Below are positions 44,501-57,052 of a DNA stretch of 64,000 bases, piece by piece. Origin of the DNA: Halichondria panicea (taxonomy: Eukaryota > Porifera > Demospongiae > Suberitida > Halichondriidae); NCBI RefSeq assembly GCF_963675165.1, contig NC_087386.1:2358169-2422168 (forward strand), given 5' to 3'. Every line of letters starts with the position of its first letter. Position 1 is the stretch's first letter. Below the pieces are notes generated by a model. The model did no database searches. It was not told the DNA's origin and saw nothing but the letters and a program-made list of their open reading frames with translations. Position numbers and translations under genes: made by a program.

Positions 44501-47500
44501 CGTACACCTCATATGCATTCAGTTTGTAATAGTCTCGTATCCTTACCAGACTCTAGTAGCTATACTGGTTGCTCCTATAGACAACTCATAATGTGTGACC
44601 ACAAACACACAGTCTAACCTCTTGTCTTGTTCACCTTGTCCAGAGGAAGGTTAGGAATGAGAGGCAACTGAAGATTTATGAGAAGGTGAGTGTTGACAGT
44701 TGCACTTACTACTCTCGTGGTAAGAGTGGTACACGTAGTCTAGCAGAACGACAATGTGTGTACATGTACTGTCCATTGTATGATGAATGGTTGCTTTTTG
44801 TCTACCTTTTTTTAGGTATGATTTGTAAGTTCACTTTTACTGTTTGTCTGTGTGAGGTTATACCGTATAGCGGGTAAATATGATAATATGATATGCTCGC
44901 CAAATTTATTTAGGTTGGTGGTTGCTGATTTTTATATTTTGATAATTTGTACATTTGTATCAGCTGCATGTTCTATTTGGTGGAATTTTTCTTCAGTCGT
45001 ATATAAATTCTTTACTCCCCCAGAGAAGAGCTGCCCTCCAACAGAGACTGTCTGGTGACATCACTGACCAGGACCGGAGACAACTGCAGGGAGAGCTGGA
45101 GGAGGTGGAGGGGGAGATCAAGAAGTGTGTCTCAGGCATACAACGATGTGAGGGGAACATACATATGTGTGAGAATAAGATTGCTAGGATACGAGGAGAA
45201 GGAGAGGAGAGGCGGAGAAAGGAAGGTGAGGGGAGCAAGGAACTTTATAGTACAGTGAGTGTTGATGCTCATAGTTGCAATCACTCGTACCTGTAGCAAC
45301 TTACATGTAGTGTGTTATTAGTAGACTGTACCTACAGCTGTTGTGAGGTCCTCATACTTTATATAATCATGTATTGCAAAAGCGTTGGCTCCACCCACAA
45401 CCTTTTCGTTCGCCTATCACATTTGTTGTGTTGCTAGGCAACTGCCCCTGATTGTGCACACTACAGTGTACTAGAGCATTGTTCCTGTTACTACTCTACA
45501 CACTGTGGTGGCATGGATATGGTTTATTGGACAATCTAGACTTTATTAATACCAACTTTCAATGATTTAACCCTAACCCTAACCCTATATAGGTAGACTC
45601 CTAGGCCTGGTATTGATTGTATCTTGGCATGGTTGGAATTCGCTCAAACGAGCAAATTCCTAAGCGATTAAATACTATTAGCAAGCTAGCTAGCTAGCTA
45701 CCTGTGACTCGACTATGGGTACTTCAGTTCTGGATTTTGATGGACAAGGGGAGCGCTGGTCCTACCAAGCTTGTAGTCCATCAAAAATGATAACAACTGG
45801 TAGCAAAGAGATATCCCATACCCTGTTAGGAACCACACACACACCTCCGTTCCCTTAGACAGGAGCTTGAGGGCCTATTCCTTCAAGAGAGTAAGGCTTC
45901 TTGCTTCGTACAGGGCATTTATAAGCTATTGCTCCATCGAAATCCTTAATCGCTTAGGAATTCGCTCGTTTGAGCGAATTCCAACCACGCCCAAATACAA
46001 TCAATACCATGCCTAGGCCTATATAACGTTCAATTGGAGACGGATCGGCCTAGGAGTCTACCTAGCGTTCAATTAAATTGGAGACAGATCGGCCTGGGAA
46101 CGAGGCTAGTAGTCCAGTTGCCTTTCCACTGACACTTTATTGGCTAGGCAACTGACTTTTTTAACATGTACGTAGTACAGTTTAGGCATACTAAACTAAG
46201 CATCATTCCTTTTGCTACTCTACATGGACACTGTTTATTGAACATTGTAGTAATATACTGTAGGACTGAACATATATAGCTGATGCCCATCGTGTTCTAA
46301 TCGCGTTATCGGTATTATCCTTGCAAACATGCATTTTATGACATACAGGCAGAAGCCCGAGTGACGATCGAGTGCGATGATTATATATTATTATGTGTTT
46401 TATATCACGATGACCCCTTACCAATTTATGCCTTGAGGCTACGCAACGGTGTAATTAAATAACACAGAAGAGCTTTCTTGTTGCTTTGGCAATTCTATAT
46501 ATTCACATGTTTTCCCCACCCCAATGTACATTGTTCGTATATCCCTCTACTGTACATGTGGTTGTTGTTAGCATTACATACACCACATATACACATTAGA
46601 ATCGAAGCTATCAGCAAAGCGGTTGTTTGATGAGGCGATGAAGCACGGACACGTCTCGGTCAACATTGTCAACATGCTTGTGTTTGGACCTGCGGGAACA
46701 GGGAAGACCAACCTCAAGCACCTGCTAACTGACAAGCCCCCTCCACTACAGCGAGACAGCACTCCTTGTATGGAAAAGCCAGTACGCATTCGACCCGTGT
46801 CCAACACGAAATTCAAGACAACTAGTACTGGAAGAGGCTGGAAAGAGATGTCTCAGCCAAAGATGCTCAATCTACTAGCTCAAATCATTGCCAAGTTACC
46901 AAAAGAAAGCACCGATCACCTAGTTGGAAAAATCACTGATCGCTCCATGGCATCAAGGATTGTCAATGGCTTGAGGAACATGATGATGGCATTCAAGAGG
47001 ATGACCACAACCAAGACAACTTCTGGTTCCAAATTGAGCCCATCGACGAACGATTCCGATGAACTTTCTGGCTCTGCAAAAATGTTGGACAAAGCCATTG
47101 ATGAAGTGATAGCGAGTGTAGTGAGTGGTGTGGCAGAAGAGCTGAAGCCAGCCACACAGGGAACTGACCAACTGTCGAGCAGTGACCAGCAAGAAGGAGA
47201 ACTGTTTGATTCCAACTGGGTGTATGTTACCGACTGCGGCGGCCAGCCGCAATTCCACGACGTCAGCCCTCTCTTCATCAAGCACATTTCGGTGGCGTTG
47301 ATAGTCTTGCGTTTGATTGACGAACTCTCCAGTTTCCCTTCTGACGAGTACTACAAGGATGGGCAGCTTGTTGGTAGTCCTCATGCATCTCACATGACGC
47401 TCGGGGAGACACTTCAGAGTCTCATTCGATCCATTGAGTCCCATACCTCACAAGACAAGAAGCCGAAGATGATCTTTGTGGGCACATTCTTTGATCAGCT

Positions 47501-50323
47501 GAAGAGCTCGAATACACTTATCAAGAGGAATAAAGAGATTCTCGACATGCTGCCACCCGATATCAAGAAGCTATTGGTGTACGAAAATCTTGGATTGAAC
47601 AATCTGATTTTTGGTCTCAACACAATCAGCCGAGAAGAAGATTCACTGGCCACTGCCAATAGGATTAGAATTGCTATTGAGGACTCTATTCCGCTACAAG
47701 TCAAAATGCCCATCTGGTGGTCCTTCTTGGATTCACTTCTCCAGAGTTTATCTGCCAGTCTCGAGCGAGGTGTACTAGGCATTGAAGAATGTCTCCAATT
47801 AGCCACTCGATTTGGTTATTTGCTCAAAGATCTTGAAGCTGCTCTGGTCTTCTTTGACAACGTGTGTATAGCGCACTACTATCCCTCCATTCTCCCCAAC
47901 ACAGTGTTTGTGGATGCCCAGATTCCACTAGACAAGATCACCGAGCTCTCACAGCACGCCATCTCCCTGAGGACTGCAAGCTCTACTGTTAGCCCAGGAG
48001 GGACAGGCGCCGAATGGAAGAGATTTCGAGACGAGGGCATAATCACTTTAAAGTTTCTACGATTCTTCAATAAGTATTACGTTGAAGGCATATTTTCTCC
48101 AGAAGATATGCTGTTGATCATGAAAGATCTTCTTGTGATTGCTCCCATTCCTCTAGTGGAAGCCACTCCCCACCAAGCCGAGTTCTTCATGCCATCTCTA
48201 CTCACATCGATCCCACCTGCTGAGCTAGACAAGATTCGTTCCTCCTTCACAACATCACCCCTCGCTGTCTACTTTCGTAGTGGGTGTATTCGCTCTGGAG
48301 TATTTTGCTGTCTAGTTGTGGACGTGATCAAGAGGCTGGGCTGGAAAGTTTTGCTTCCCTCAGGGGAAGCAAACATTTTAGCTAAAAATTGTATCCAGCT
48401 AGAAATCCCCAATCTCCCGTGCACCGTGGTTCTGATCGACTCCTTCTCGTATCTTGAAGTGTATATCGATGTGCTTTTTGCTCTTCGCAAACAAGTATGC
48501 CCTACAATTCGAAACGAAATTTTGATCAGCATTAAATCATCGTTTGAAATGTTGCATTACAACAACGACACACCCGAGACAGCCATCTTTTGCCCATGCA
48601 GCAAGAAAAGCACTGGAAGCAAATTGCACCTTGCCGATGTCAGTGAACGGAATGGCTGTAAGTTTTGGAAGTGTTCCCTTCAGACACGTGTGTGGGGAGA
48701 GCTCAGTGATGAAGATAGAATCTGGTTGGACGATAGCGAAGGTTCTGGTGAGTATAGTGATTTTTTAAATGTGAAATTTACCTTTTGTTTCTTCTATTAG
48801 GTGAATCATCCTCTGCTACTGGAGGTACTTGTACGAAGACTGAGAGAAAGAGTGATCAGCAGCAATACTCCGGTAAGTTCATAGCAGTGTTATATATTAT
48901 AGGGATATCATTAAGTGAAACAATAATTATTAACTATCGTTGGTTTAATGTGCATGTTGTTGTTTTATGAATTCCTCTTGTTTTGTTCAGTCCATCAATG
49001 TGGGACTCTGGCCAATGTTGTTAGTAGCACTGGATCTAGAATGAGTGATCAACAGCCTTGTTTGAGTGAGCATGTTAATTGACAAACGTACTACATTAGC
49101 GTAACTGCTGTGTCTGCTTTTCCTCAGGTAATTCTGTAATGGAAGATGTGTGCTTGAAGACGGAAGTACATGATCATGATCAGCGAGATACTTCTAGTAA
49201 GCTTTATTTTGTAGTTTTTTTGTTTTTAAACTGTTTCCTCCTCAGACAAATCATCTCCTGCAATGGAACATGTGCTCAATGATCAACATGCCAGTAAGAA
49301 AATGTCGTTTGGTCAATGTATTTTGAAAGTTTCCCGGGCCTGATGAAAATTTAATGTTTTATGTTTCTTTTCTTTTCAGGTGAATTGTCCTCTGTTATAG
49401 TAATGGAAGATGTGTGTAAGAAGACTGGAGTGAGGGACCAACAACTAGATCAAGAAATCCCTGAGAGTGACATCATTCTAATCGCGGAGAAATTTCCACA
49501 CCTGCTGAGCGTGCACAAGGTAGGCAGTACTCTAATTCATATACTGTACGCACTTACATAATTATCATTTTTACATTTGGTAAGGGGATTGAGCATATTG
49601 TTCACCCGAACCCCTCAATTGTATTCCCTTTTGAGTTTCCTCTAGAAGGTATTTACAAGGGGCAACCCTCACCAAATTAAACCCTGGTTGATTGTTGGTT
49701 TTGTACAGGCTTTGACAATTAATGATCTGCAACATGTTTACGAGAAACTACACACTGCACATGCAAGTGCCAGCCCTCACTGGTTCAATCTGGGATTGGC
49801 TCTAGGTCTCAGTCATCCTGTTCTCACCAATATCAATAGTGATAACCGTGAAAAGAATTTGTTGTGCTTTCGTGAAATGTTGGCTGAGCTCCTGAGTACA
49901 CAACATGTAACATGGAGTCTCCTTTCAGACGCTCTCAAAAAGCCCACAGTGGATCTCATCAATTTGGCTGATAGCATCACAGGTAACCATTTTTAGTGTT
50001 TGCGCACTTGTTTATTAGCTTTTAGACTATCATGTTTTAGTGATGCTGTTTTTCTTCATGCAGTCAATCAATCCACAACTCCTAACCTGCTCGATCGACT
50101 CAACCTCACCCCAGCCGACCTCGGTGATGTAACTGAAGTCACACGTCGTTATGGCAATCAAGCTGGAGTGGCTCATGCATTGGGAGCGTGGCGAAGAGTG
50201 AATCCTTCCAGAGCTACCTTCAGGGCCTTGGTGGAAATTACCATAGGACTGAGAAGAGGAGACACTGCTACAGACATTTGTAGATTCATTGTAGACAATA
50301 CAAGTGGAACTGACCGAAACTGA
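41516..50323 (+). CDS. Microexon-built Roc-COR GTPase with two death-fold domains, copy 2
   Basis: Exons are 41516-41590, 41797-41808, 42734-42736, 42943-42945, 43194-43196, 43656-43667, 43930-43932, 44197-44199, 44309-44311, 44470-44472, 44644-44685, 45024-45225, 46600-48747, 48801-48872, 49128-49196, 49246-49293, 49380-49519, 49709-49982 and 50064-50323. The total is 3,375 nt with no stop, giving 1,124 residues. P-loop GPAGTGKT, DCGGQPQF and VGTFFDQ are kept. Against copy 1, introns and most of the GTPase exon are nearly identical. The microexons, exon 11, the second half of the coiled-coil exon, the insert between P-loop and DCGGQ, and the end of the COR-like region all differ strongly, and the length differences are multiples of three. 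Exon 13 has three extra residues (LSA) near its start. Confidence 0.85.
41797..44472 (+). other. Microexon array, copy 2
   Basis: The exons are GGATGGATTAAG, GAT, CTT, GAG, GATCAGATTAAG, ATG, AAT, AAG and GAA, encoding GWIK-D-L-E-DQIK-M-N-K-E. Splice sites and about 100-150 bp on either side are nearly unchanged from copy 1, so the exon bases are the main place where the copies differ. Confidence 0.8.
41959..42547. mobile_element. MITE with 9-bp target duplication, unit 2
   Basis: This is the same insertion as 25061-25620, with the complete second inner arm (GTGCAAGCAGTCGATACCAG). Confidence 0.85.
45226..46599. other. Long intron before the GTPase exon, copy 2
   Basis: This intron has an insertion at about 45568-46100. 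It starts with three TAACCC units (45568-45585), followed by an inverted-repeat element (about 45590-46023) with arms GGAATTCGCTCAAACGAGCA and its near reverse complement, and GCCTGGTATTGATTGTAT / ATACAATCAATACCATGCC. Near 46035-46095 are two copies of GTTCAATTGGAGAC / GTTCAATTAAATTGGAGAC followed by GATCGGCCT. No exon is supported. Confidence 0.75.
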
Positions 50324-50690
50324 TTTATATACCTAATGTTTTTATTGATACTATTTTGTCTGTAATGCTTTGCTTTTCTGAACACATTATTTGTAGTCTC
50401 TGTGAACTGAGCAGCATGCAAAGTATGAAAATTTAGCAACGCCCACACATTGAAAAATGTCGTCACATCGCTAAGGTCAAAGTGCAGTTAGTAGAAAAGG
50501 AAAAATCATGGTCTTGAAATATTGAAATCCAACCTTCAAGACAAAGAGACTCTGTGCTTTGTTTATCTTTCCTCCTACTATGAACAGGTTATAGCTGACA
50601 GGGTGAGTTGCAATATAATACTTATCAAATGAGTGTACAGTGCAGCACATAGAGCTAGTCTAAAGTAGAACCATTGTACAGATAGTGACA
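50324..50690. other. GTPase 3' flank and junction to unit 3
   Basis: The 3' flank is the same as after copy 1, up to GACAGGGTGAGTTGCAATAT, then a breakpoint at about 50633. There it joins CAGTGCAGCACATAGAGCTA, the sequence just upstream of EDEM3 that in unit 1 is the tail of the XDH pseudogene (15064 onward). Confidence 0.8.
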
Positions 50691-51329
50691 ATGGTATTGT
50701 ACGTGTGGGGAGTGGTGATTGTGTGCTCCCTACTACTCACTCATCACAATGGCGCACTATCAATGGGCCCCACTGAAAAGAAACACTACAAGTAGGTGTG
50801 TGTGTGTACACATTACCCTAGTCCTAGTAGTAGCCTAGAGGTTCCCATACTGGCCTTATTGTGTACCTACCTCAGCCTTTATTGTGTGGGAGGAATTTTG
50901 GTTTGTATGATTTTATTTGGTTTCCAGGGACAAGGTTCTGGAGATGTTCAATCATGCCTACCGTTCATACATGGTGAGCCTATCACATGACGTGTCTATC
51001 TAATCACATGACTCTGATTTACGCTGCTGACAGGACTTTGCATATCCTGCTGATGAGTTGATGCCACTGACGTGTAAGGGGCGTGTCCGGGGGGTGGAGC
51101 AAGGACGAGGGGACATTGACTTTACCCTGGGCAGGTTCTCCCTCACCCTCATAGACACACTGGACACTCTGGCTGTGAGTCAAGTATATACATATAGTGT
51201 GTGGGTGGTCAGGGCAACCACATCCCCTGAGGCCCTATTGGAGGAGAAGCTATGTAACTTATTTAGAAGCCATTACCATGAATTAAGTAGCTACTGTATT
51301 TGTCTGGAGATGGTTTCCTGTATTAAATA

Positions 51330-51553
51330 CCGTATAGCGCGAAATTTTCGAGGCACTTATATTTCGTGGATTAGCCTCTAAAAGCTATTTCGTTGCACAA
51401 TGTTCGCGGAATGACTGCTTACCGGAAGCCACGCCTTTAAATCTATGCATGCTATAGCAGGTAATTCAATTTTGGTGGACTTAATTTTCGTGTAGGATTC
51501 TAACCCACGAAATCCGCGAAAATTAAGCCCCTCGAAAATTTCGCGCTATACGG
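51330..51553. mobile_element. Unit-3-specific CCGTATAGCG MITE, TA target
   Basis: Inverted ends CCGTATAGCGCGAAATTTTC and its reverse complement are flanked by TA on both sides. Absent at the matching place in unit 1 (CTGTATTGAATAGTTAATA). 224 bp, inside EDEM3 intron 3. Confidence 0.9.
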
Positions 51554-52401
51554 TAGTTAATTTCCACCAGAGGCTCCTCTCTTACCTTGACTTCCTTCCC
51601 CTATATCTGAATCAGTACAATACACTATAGGAGAGGAAGCTGTACTCCAACTGTACTGTACATGGTAGTCTGTTACTATTAAAGGGGCAGGAGCAATCTC
51701 CCCCTCCACCAATGTACATGTGTCTGTCCCCTCAGGTAATTGGTTCGGTTGATGAGTTTTCCTCGGCTTTACAAAAAGTCATAACAGACATTAGCTTCGA
51801 CAGTGACTTGGTGGTGTCTGTGTTTGAGACCAACATACGTGTGCTAGGTGGTTTACTGGGAGGTCACTTTGCTGCCCTGGCTCTCAAAGAGAAGGGCTAC
51901 CATCAGTTGGCTTGGTATGATGGGGGGCTGCTCAGAATGGCAGTGGAAGTGGGGAACAGACTACTGCCTGCTTTCAACACCACCACAGGTCTCCCCTATC
52001 CAAAGGTGACTGCTCTGTACTCTGAAAAATAGCCAATAGAGAATACAGTACAAAATTTTATACCAAATTTGAAACTGGTCTTAGTCCTAAGTGTACAGTA
52101 TGTGGATAATACAACCTGTACATATGTAGAAAGTGCTTTATTATAGGCAAATCTCTGTTGCAAATGCACTCCAATCTACTGTACTGTGCAAACTTGCCAA
52201 CAGAAAATACAGTCCATTCTGTACTAAAATTGAAACTGGTAGATAATACAACCGTTACATGTGCTGTATTATATTGTGCCTCTCCTCAGATCAACCTTCG
52301 CCACGGTATGGGCTACCCTAACATGGAGAAGACAACGTGCACGGCATGTGCTGGGTCCATGATCCTTGAGTTTGCTGCCCTCAGTAGACTAACAGGTGCA
52401 G

Positions 52402-52405
52402 TGTG

Positions 52406-52480
<75 letters not shown>
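52402..52480. repeat. (GT)n microsatellite after EDEM3 exon 5, unit 3
   Basis: An almost pure GT array about 75 bp long. The unit 1 counterpart (16610-16665) is shorter and interrupted by GTGC repeats. Confidence 0.95.
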
Positions 52481-53150
52481 ATTACCAACTTTGTGGGTGC
52501 CTCTAACTGGAGGTAGGATTGTCCAATATGGAAACTGAAAAATGCATTGTGTAGCTCTAAGAGTGGTCTAATTTATGGTAGGCTTAGATTGTTGGTTACA
52601 TTTGAGCCTAAATGATATGGTCAAGCTCTCTTTCTCTCCCATCAGGTGATCCTCAGTTTGAGGTGAAAGCTAGCCCACCAAGCAATGGAGGCAATCTGGC
52701 GTAGTAGACACCGAGGGCACAATCTGGTTGGCTCAGTCATCAACGTACACAGTGCTGAGTGGACGAGAGTGGACAGCGGTGTGGGGGCGGGGATTGACTC
52801 ATACTACGAGTACTGTCTCAAGTCTTACATCCTGTTGGGGGACAGGAAGTATCTGCAGAGGTTTGGGAAGGTGAGCGAGGGGTTATTGAAACACTTGGTG
52901 CTTACTGTTAGAGTTAAAATTGTGAGGTAAAGGAGTTAACGGAAACTGTGTATACAGTACAGAGCTTTAATATGTTCATGCAAGGTCAGCAACTTCATTT
53001 TCTTTCTTTACCTCCTCCCCTACAGCATTATGATGCCATCAAGAGATACATCACGAATGGGCCCATGCTAGTGGAGGTGAGCATGAATTCACCTCATCGA
53101 ATGACCAGATCTTTCATGGACTCACTTCTGGCGTTCTGGCCTGGTCTGCA

Positions 53151-53190
<40 letters not shown>

Positions 53191-53736
53191 CACTGACTAG
53201 AGAAACCACTAGCTTTCTTTAGGGGCCGTAACTTGTGTCCATATTAGAATTTATTTGTAGCTCTTTGATAAAGGTAGTACAAGATGGTAGGCTAAGATCA
53301 ACAATTTTTTTTCGTGCCGTAGTTTTCTGTTTTGCCTTAATATCTCTCAACCTCTCTAGAACGGTTTGACATAGAAAAGTACTTCTTAGAGGCCGTCCGT
53401 CTATTGTAGTATGCAGTATACTGTATATACTGTACTTACCTAACCTTCATGTTTAAAATGACGGGGTTTGTTGTATCTATCTCCAGGTTCTGTGGGGTGA
53501 TGTAGACACAGCTATACACATTCACGACATGCTTTATCATGTGATGGAGAGACACAACTTCCTACCCGAGGCATTCACTCATGACTTCAGGGTCCACTGG
53601 GGAAACCACCCTCTCAGGCCTGAGTTCATTGAGAGCACTTACTTCCTCTACAAGGTACACCGTCATGTGTGTGTGGGGTGTGTGGGTGTTTGTGTGTGGG
53701 GGGGTGGGTGTGTGTGTGTGGGGTGGGTGGGGGTCC

Positions 53737-54140
53737 ACGGAATTCAAGTTATGGCAGCTGAAAAGAATAATTAAATTGAGGGGGGGGGGGGGGAGTTGCA
53801 GTTAATTTCAACAGCTATTAACTTTAGTACCGTTGATCGAATCTCCAAAATTTTGTGATTTTCGGAAAGCTTAGAAAATTTCCTTTCAAATGATGTATTT
53901 CAATCCAAAATTTCGTTGGGGCCATAATTTGTCATTTTTCGGCCTTGGACCATGGGCTATTTATTATTCATGGTATCGCCTAATTGGCAAATACTTTTAT
54001 CGTTCAAATAAGAATTTTGATGATGCTATTTGAAAGGTGTGTTTCTAAGCTTTCAGAAAATAATATTATCGTTGAAATTGGATCCACGGAATTCAAGTTA
54101 TGGCAGCTGATAAATTGAGGGGGGGGGAGAGTTGCAGTTA
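53737..54140. repeat. ~335-bp intron repeat, copy 3 (one full unit)
   Basis: Only two starts of the unit are present, so there is one complete copy and a stub, compared with two complete units in the other EDEM3 copies. It is followed by GGGTG/GT-rich low-complexity sequence to about 54270. Confidence 0.85.
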
Positions 54141-54726
54141 ATTTTAATTTGGGGGTGGGTGTGTGTGTGGGGGGGGTGGGGGTGGGTGTGTGTGTGTGTG
54201 TGGGGGTGGGTGTGTGTGTGTGTGGGGGGGGGGTGGGGGTGTGTGTGTGTGTGTGGGGGGGTGGGGGTGTGTGTTTACTCTATGCATTAGCTGTACATGT
54301 ATGTATCATTTTCTGTTGTTTCGAAGAAAGCATCTCAGTAATTGGAATATTTCTGTAAGTACTGTAATCAACTCCTAGCGTGTGATGCTACTGCTCTATC
54401 TCTGTATTATTTTGATGGCTAAGTAGTTAATGAACGATTATGTTGTGTTGCTACTGCAGGCGACTGGAGATCCATACTACCTGGACGTGGGTTGATCAGT
54501 GGTGAACAACTTGAACAAGTACGCCAGAGTGAGGTGTGGCTTCACTGCCATCAAGGACCTCAGGACCAACACTCACGAGGACAGGTTAGTCAGGGGAACC
54601 ATGTGTCTGTGTATGTACTAATAGTTAGAATTTAGTTCTCATGTAGATCTCGCAAAAACCTATATCAGTACTTGTATGACATCACTATCCTTACCAGAAT
54701 GCAAAGGTTAGATCGCAAAGTCTTAA

Positions 54727-55332
54727 GGTTACGGTATACTAATTGCTCATGAATAATTCATAAGATATTTATTTTCTTTATTTCTCACCACAACATTATT
54801 TTTGTAACTTGCAATGATTATCAATGAAAAGAGAACATGAAACAATGCTAGCTATTATTATAGCTAAAAGTATCTATGTCTTGTAATCCAATGAAGTGGT
54901 CTGGGGTCAGCTGGAAAAAACTGAAAATTTTGGCGTCAAGTTTTGTTGACTGCATAGCTTCTAGGTTGTCTTTCTGACCAGTATTCGATGCCTAAAGACT
55001 TACTGGAGGGCGACTCGAAGAGATCTTGTTCATAGAGACCTTACAGCAAAAAATATATCCTTGTTACTACTCTACAGTCGCCATATTAGCCTACAAAAAC
55101 AGCTAGAAATGGCCGTAACTTTGTTTCAACTTACTCTCTTGGGAAAAACTCTTCGAGTCGCCCTGCCCCTTTATTCGTATAATAAGAAACAGCAGACTAT
55201 ACGGTAAGGAGGGGTTTCCTCGTTCTTAGAATTGACGCCAAGTGACCATTGCCAGATGAGAGCCATTTTACACTGAACTTGCATTGAACACCCACGCAAA
55301 TATGAGCGTGGGTGGAACAGTATACCGTAACC
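54727..55332. mobile_element. Unit-3-specific piggyBac-like MITE, TTAA target
   Basis: Inverted ends GGTTACGGTATACT / AGTATACCGTAACC are flanked by TTAA on each side (54723-54726, 55333-55336). Units 1 and 2 lack it; unit 1 reads GTCTTAATAAACTC. TTAA duplication is the signature of piggyBac-type elements. 606 bp, no transposase frame, inside EDEM3 intron 9. Confidence 0.9.
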
Positions 55333-57052
55333 TTAATAAACTCATTCACAGAGGGTTTAATATTCTAGTAGTACGGTATCATTTCATTGGCAATCTTCGA
55401 TACTGTATAGAATGGACTCCTTCGTACTGGGGCTGAGACGTTCAAGTATCTGTTCTTGTTGTTTGCTGACGAGGGGGACAGTCCCTTGAACATAGATGAC
55501 TTTGTGTTCACGACTGAGGCCCACCTCTTCCCCCTCTCCCTCGCCAGCGCTAACACCACCCTCAATAGAGTCGTCCAAGAGGCAGTGAGTGGGTACAATA
55601 CATACGCAGTGTAGCGGCTATGCTGCTTCAGTATGCATTTTTTAGGTGCAGCTGCACATTGTAGGGGGGGGGGGGGGGGTAAGGCAGCTCTTTTATAGAG
55701 AGTACCTTCTTTTGAATGAGGTTATGGTAGCCTGGCTGTGTGAGTGTGTCAGGTGTTGTTCTCTCTCTGTGTAGTTGCTGGTGAAGAACACAGACCTGGT
55801 GAATATGAGCACTGTCACTGTCACCACTAGCGGACCAGACTCTTCCGGGAAGGCAGCAAAGAACAAACCAGTCGCTGACAGCTTCACTAAAGGTTCACTG
55901 AAACACACACTAGACACCATGTACAGTAGTAGCCAATAATCCTGTCTAGTCAGCACAGTTGTAGTTGTTTATAATTATACACCCCCTCACATCCACACAC
56001 ACACACACCACACACCACACACCATGAATTAAGTAGCTACTGTATTTGTCTGGAGATGGTTTACAAACTTGTATACCTCCATCACTAACCCCCCCCCCCC
56101 CCACACACACACACATAGGCGTCTCCTGTTCACTGACGAGAGTGTCCTCCCTCACGAGGTGGGTAAAGGAGAGGCTGCTGTCAAATGGTATAAGAGACAA
56201 AGCAAGGGCAAACTCCACCACGAGCAGGGGCCCACTCATGATGTGTGTAGTTCATGGTTCATCGAGCCAGTACAGTGGATGGAAAGCTCTCTACTGGGCA
56301 AAGTGGAGGGGAAGGTGAGGCTGCTACTTGTGCATTAGCTAAGAATAGATACATGTACGTATCTTGAAAGCCTGTAATTTGTGTTCAATTTCAAACTAAT
56401 TGATGCATTCAAGAGCTCTCAGAATTACCTGTCCAATGGTGTGCTTAGATACATGTACTAGTCTTGTGATTAGTCAAAATCCAAGACTATATAGCCTTGC
56501 GTTATTTTCTAGAATTCAACTGTTCGTTCACACACACACACACACACATGCGGCAGATTCTGTGTCTCAAGTGCTCGGCTCGTGTGGGGTCATTCAACTG
56601 GTCAGGTGATCAGTGCTGCTAGCAGTGGTCGTGTGGGCAGTGGGTCACGCCCTCCTTCCAGATACACAAGGCACGGAATAGACGAAACCAGAACACTCAC
56701 TAGGAGAAAAGTGGACAAAACTGTATAGCTAGCAAATTACTGAATTATTGTCCAAATTCAAACATTAATTTTTTCGATCATTTGAAGGTTTATTGATTGA
56801 ACAATAAATGATGTCATACTAATTCAATGTACCATGTACTGCATGTACAAATAATAGCATAAGAAGCGTCAATTATTATTCACTGCAAATTCAAAATAAA
56901 TTTTTTCGATCATTAATTTGATAGATTATTGATTGGAGAATATGAATGATACCATACAGTACTGCATGTACATAGCATAAATTATATTAGCAACTAATAA
57001 ACAAATGGTCATAACAATTTGTCTGTTGTTTAGATAGTCCTCAAACTTGTGT

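Larger units (their letters stand above)
50691..56314 (+). pseudogene. EDEM3: EDEM3-like GH47 mannosidase, copy 3 (stop and frameshifts)
   Basis: Exons are 50691-50791, 50928-50973, 51034-51174, 51736-52005, 52290-52395, 52646-52870, 53026-53151, 53487-53654, 54460-54584, 55411-55584, 55775-55892 and 56119-56314. Exon 3 is in frame here ([19 protein letters not shown]), unlike copy 1. Exon 6 carries four extra bases (GAAAGCTAGCCC) that break the frame. Exon 9 has CGA changed to TGA (54493-54495, after YLDVG). Exon 10 has the extra GG shared by all copies. The exon 7 donor has lost its preceding G (CAC|gtacac). So this copy is dead by lesions different from those of copy 1. Confidence 0.85.

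Noticed and set aside
48992-49065. Extra linker exon in GTPase copy 2 (VHQCGTLANVVSSTGSRM)
   Set aside because: With the acceptor seen, both possible donors give lengths not divisible by three, while leaving it out gives a perfect open frame. Kept only as an exon remnant.
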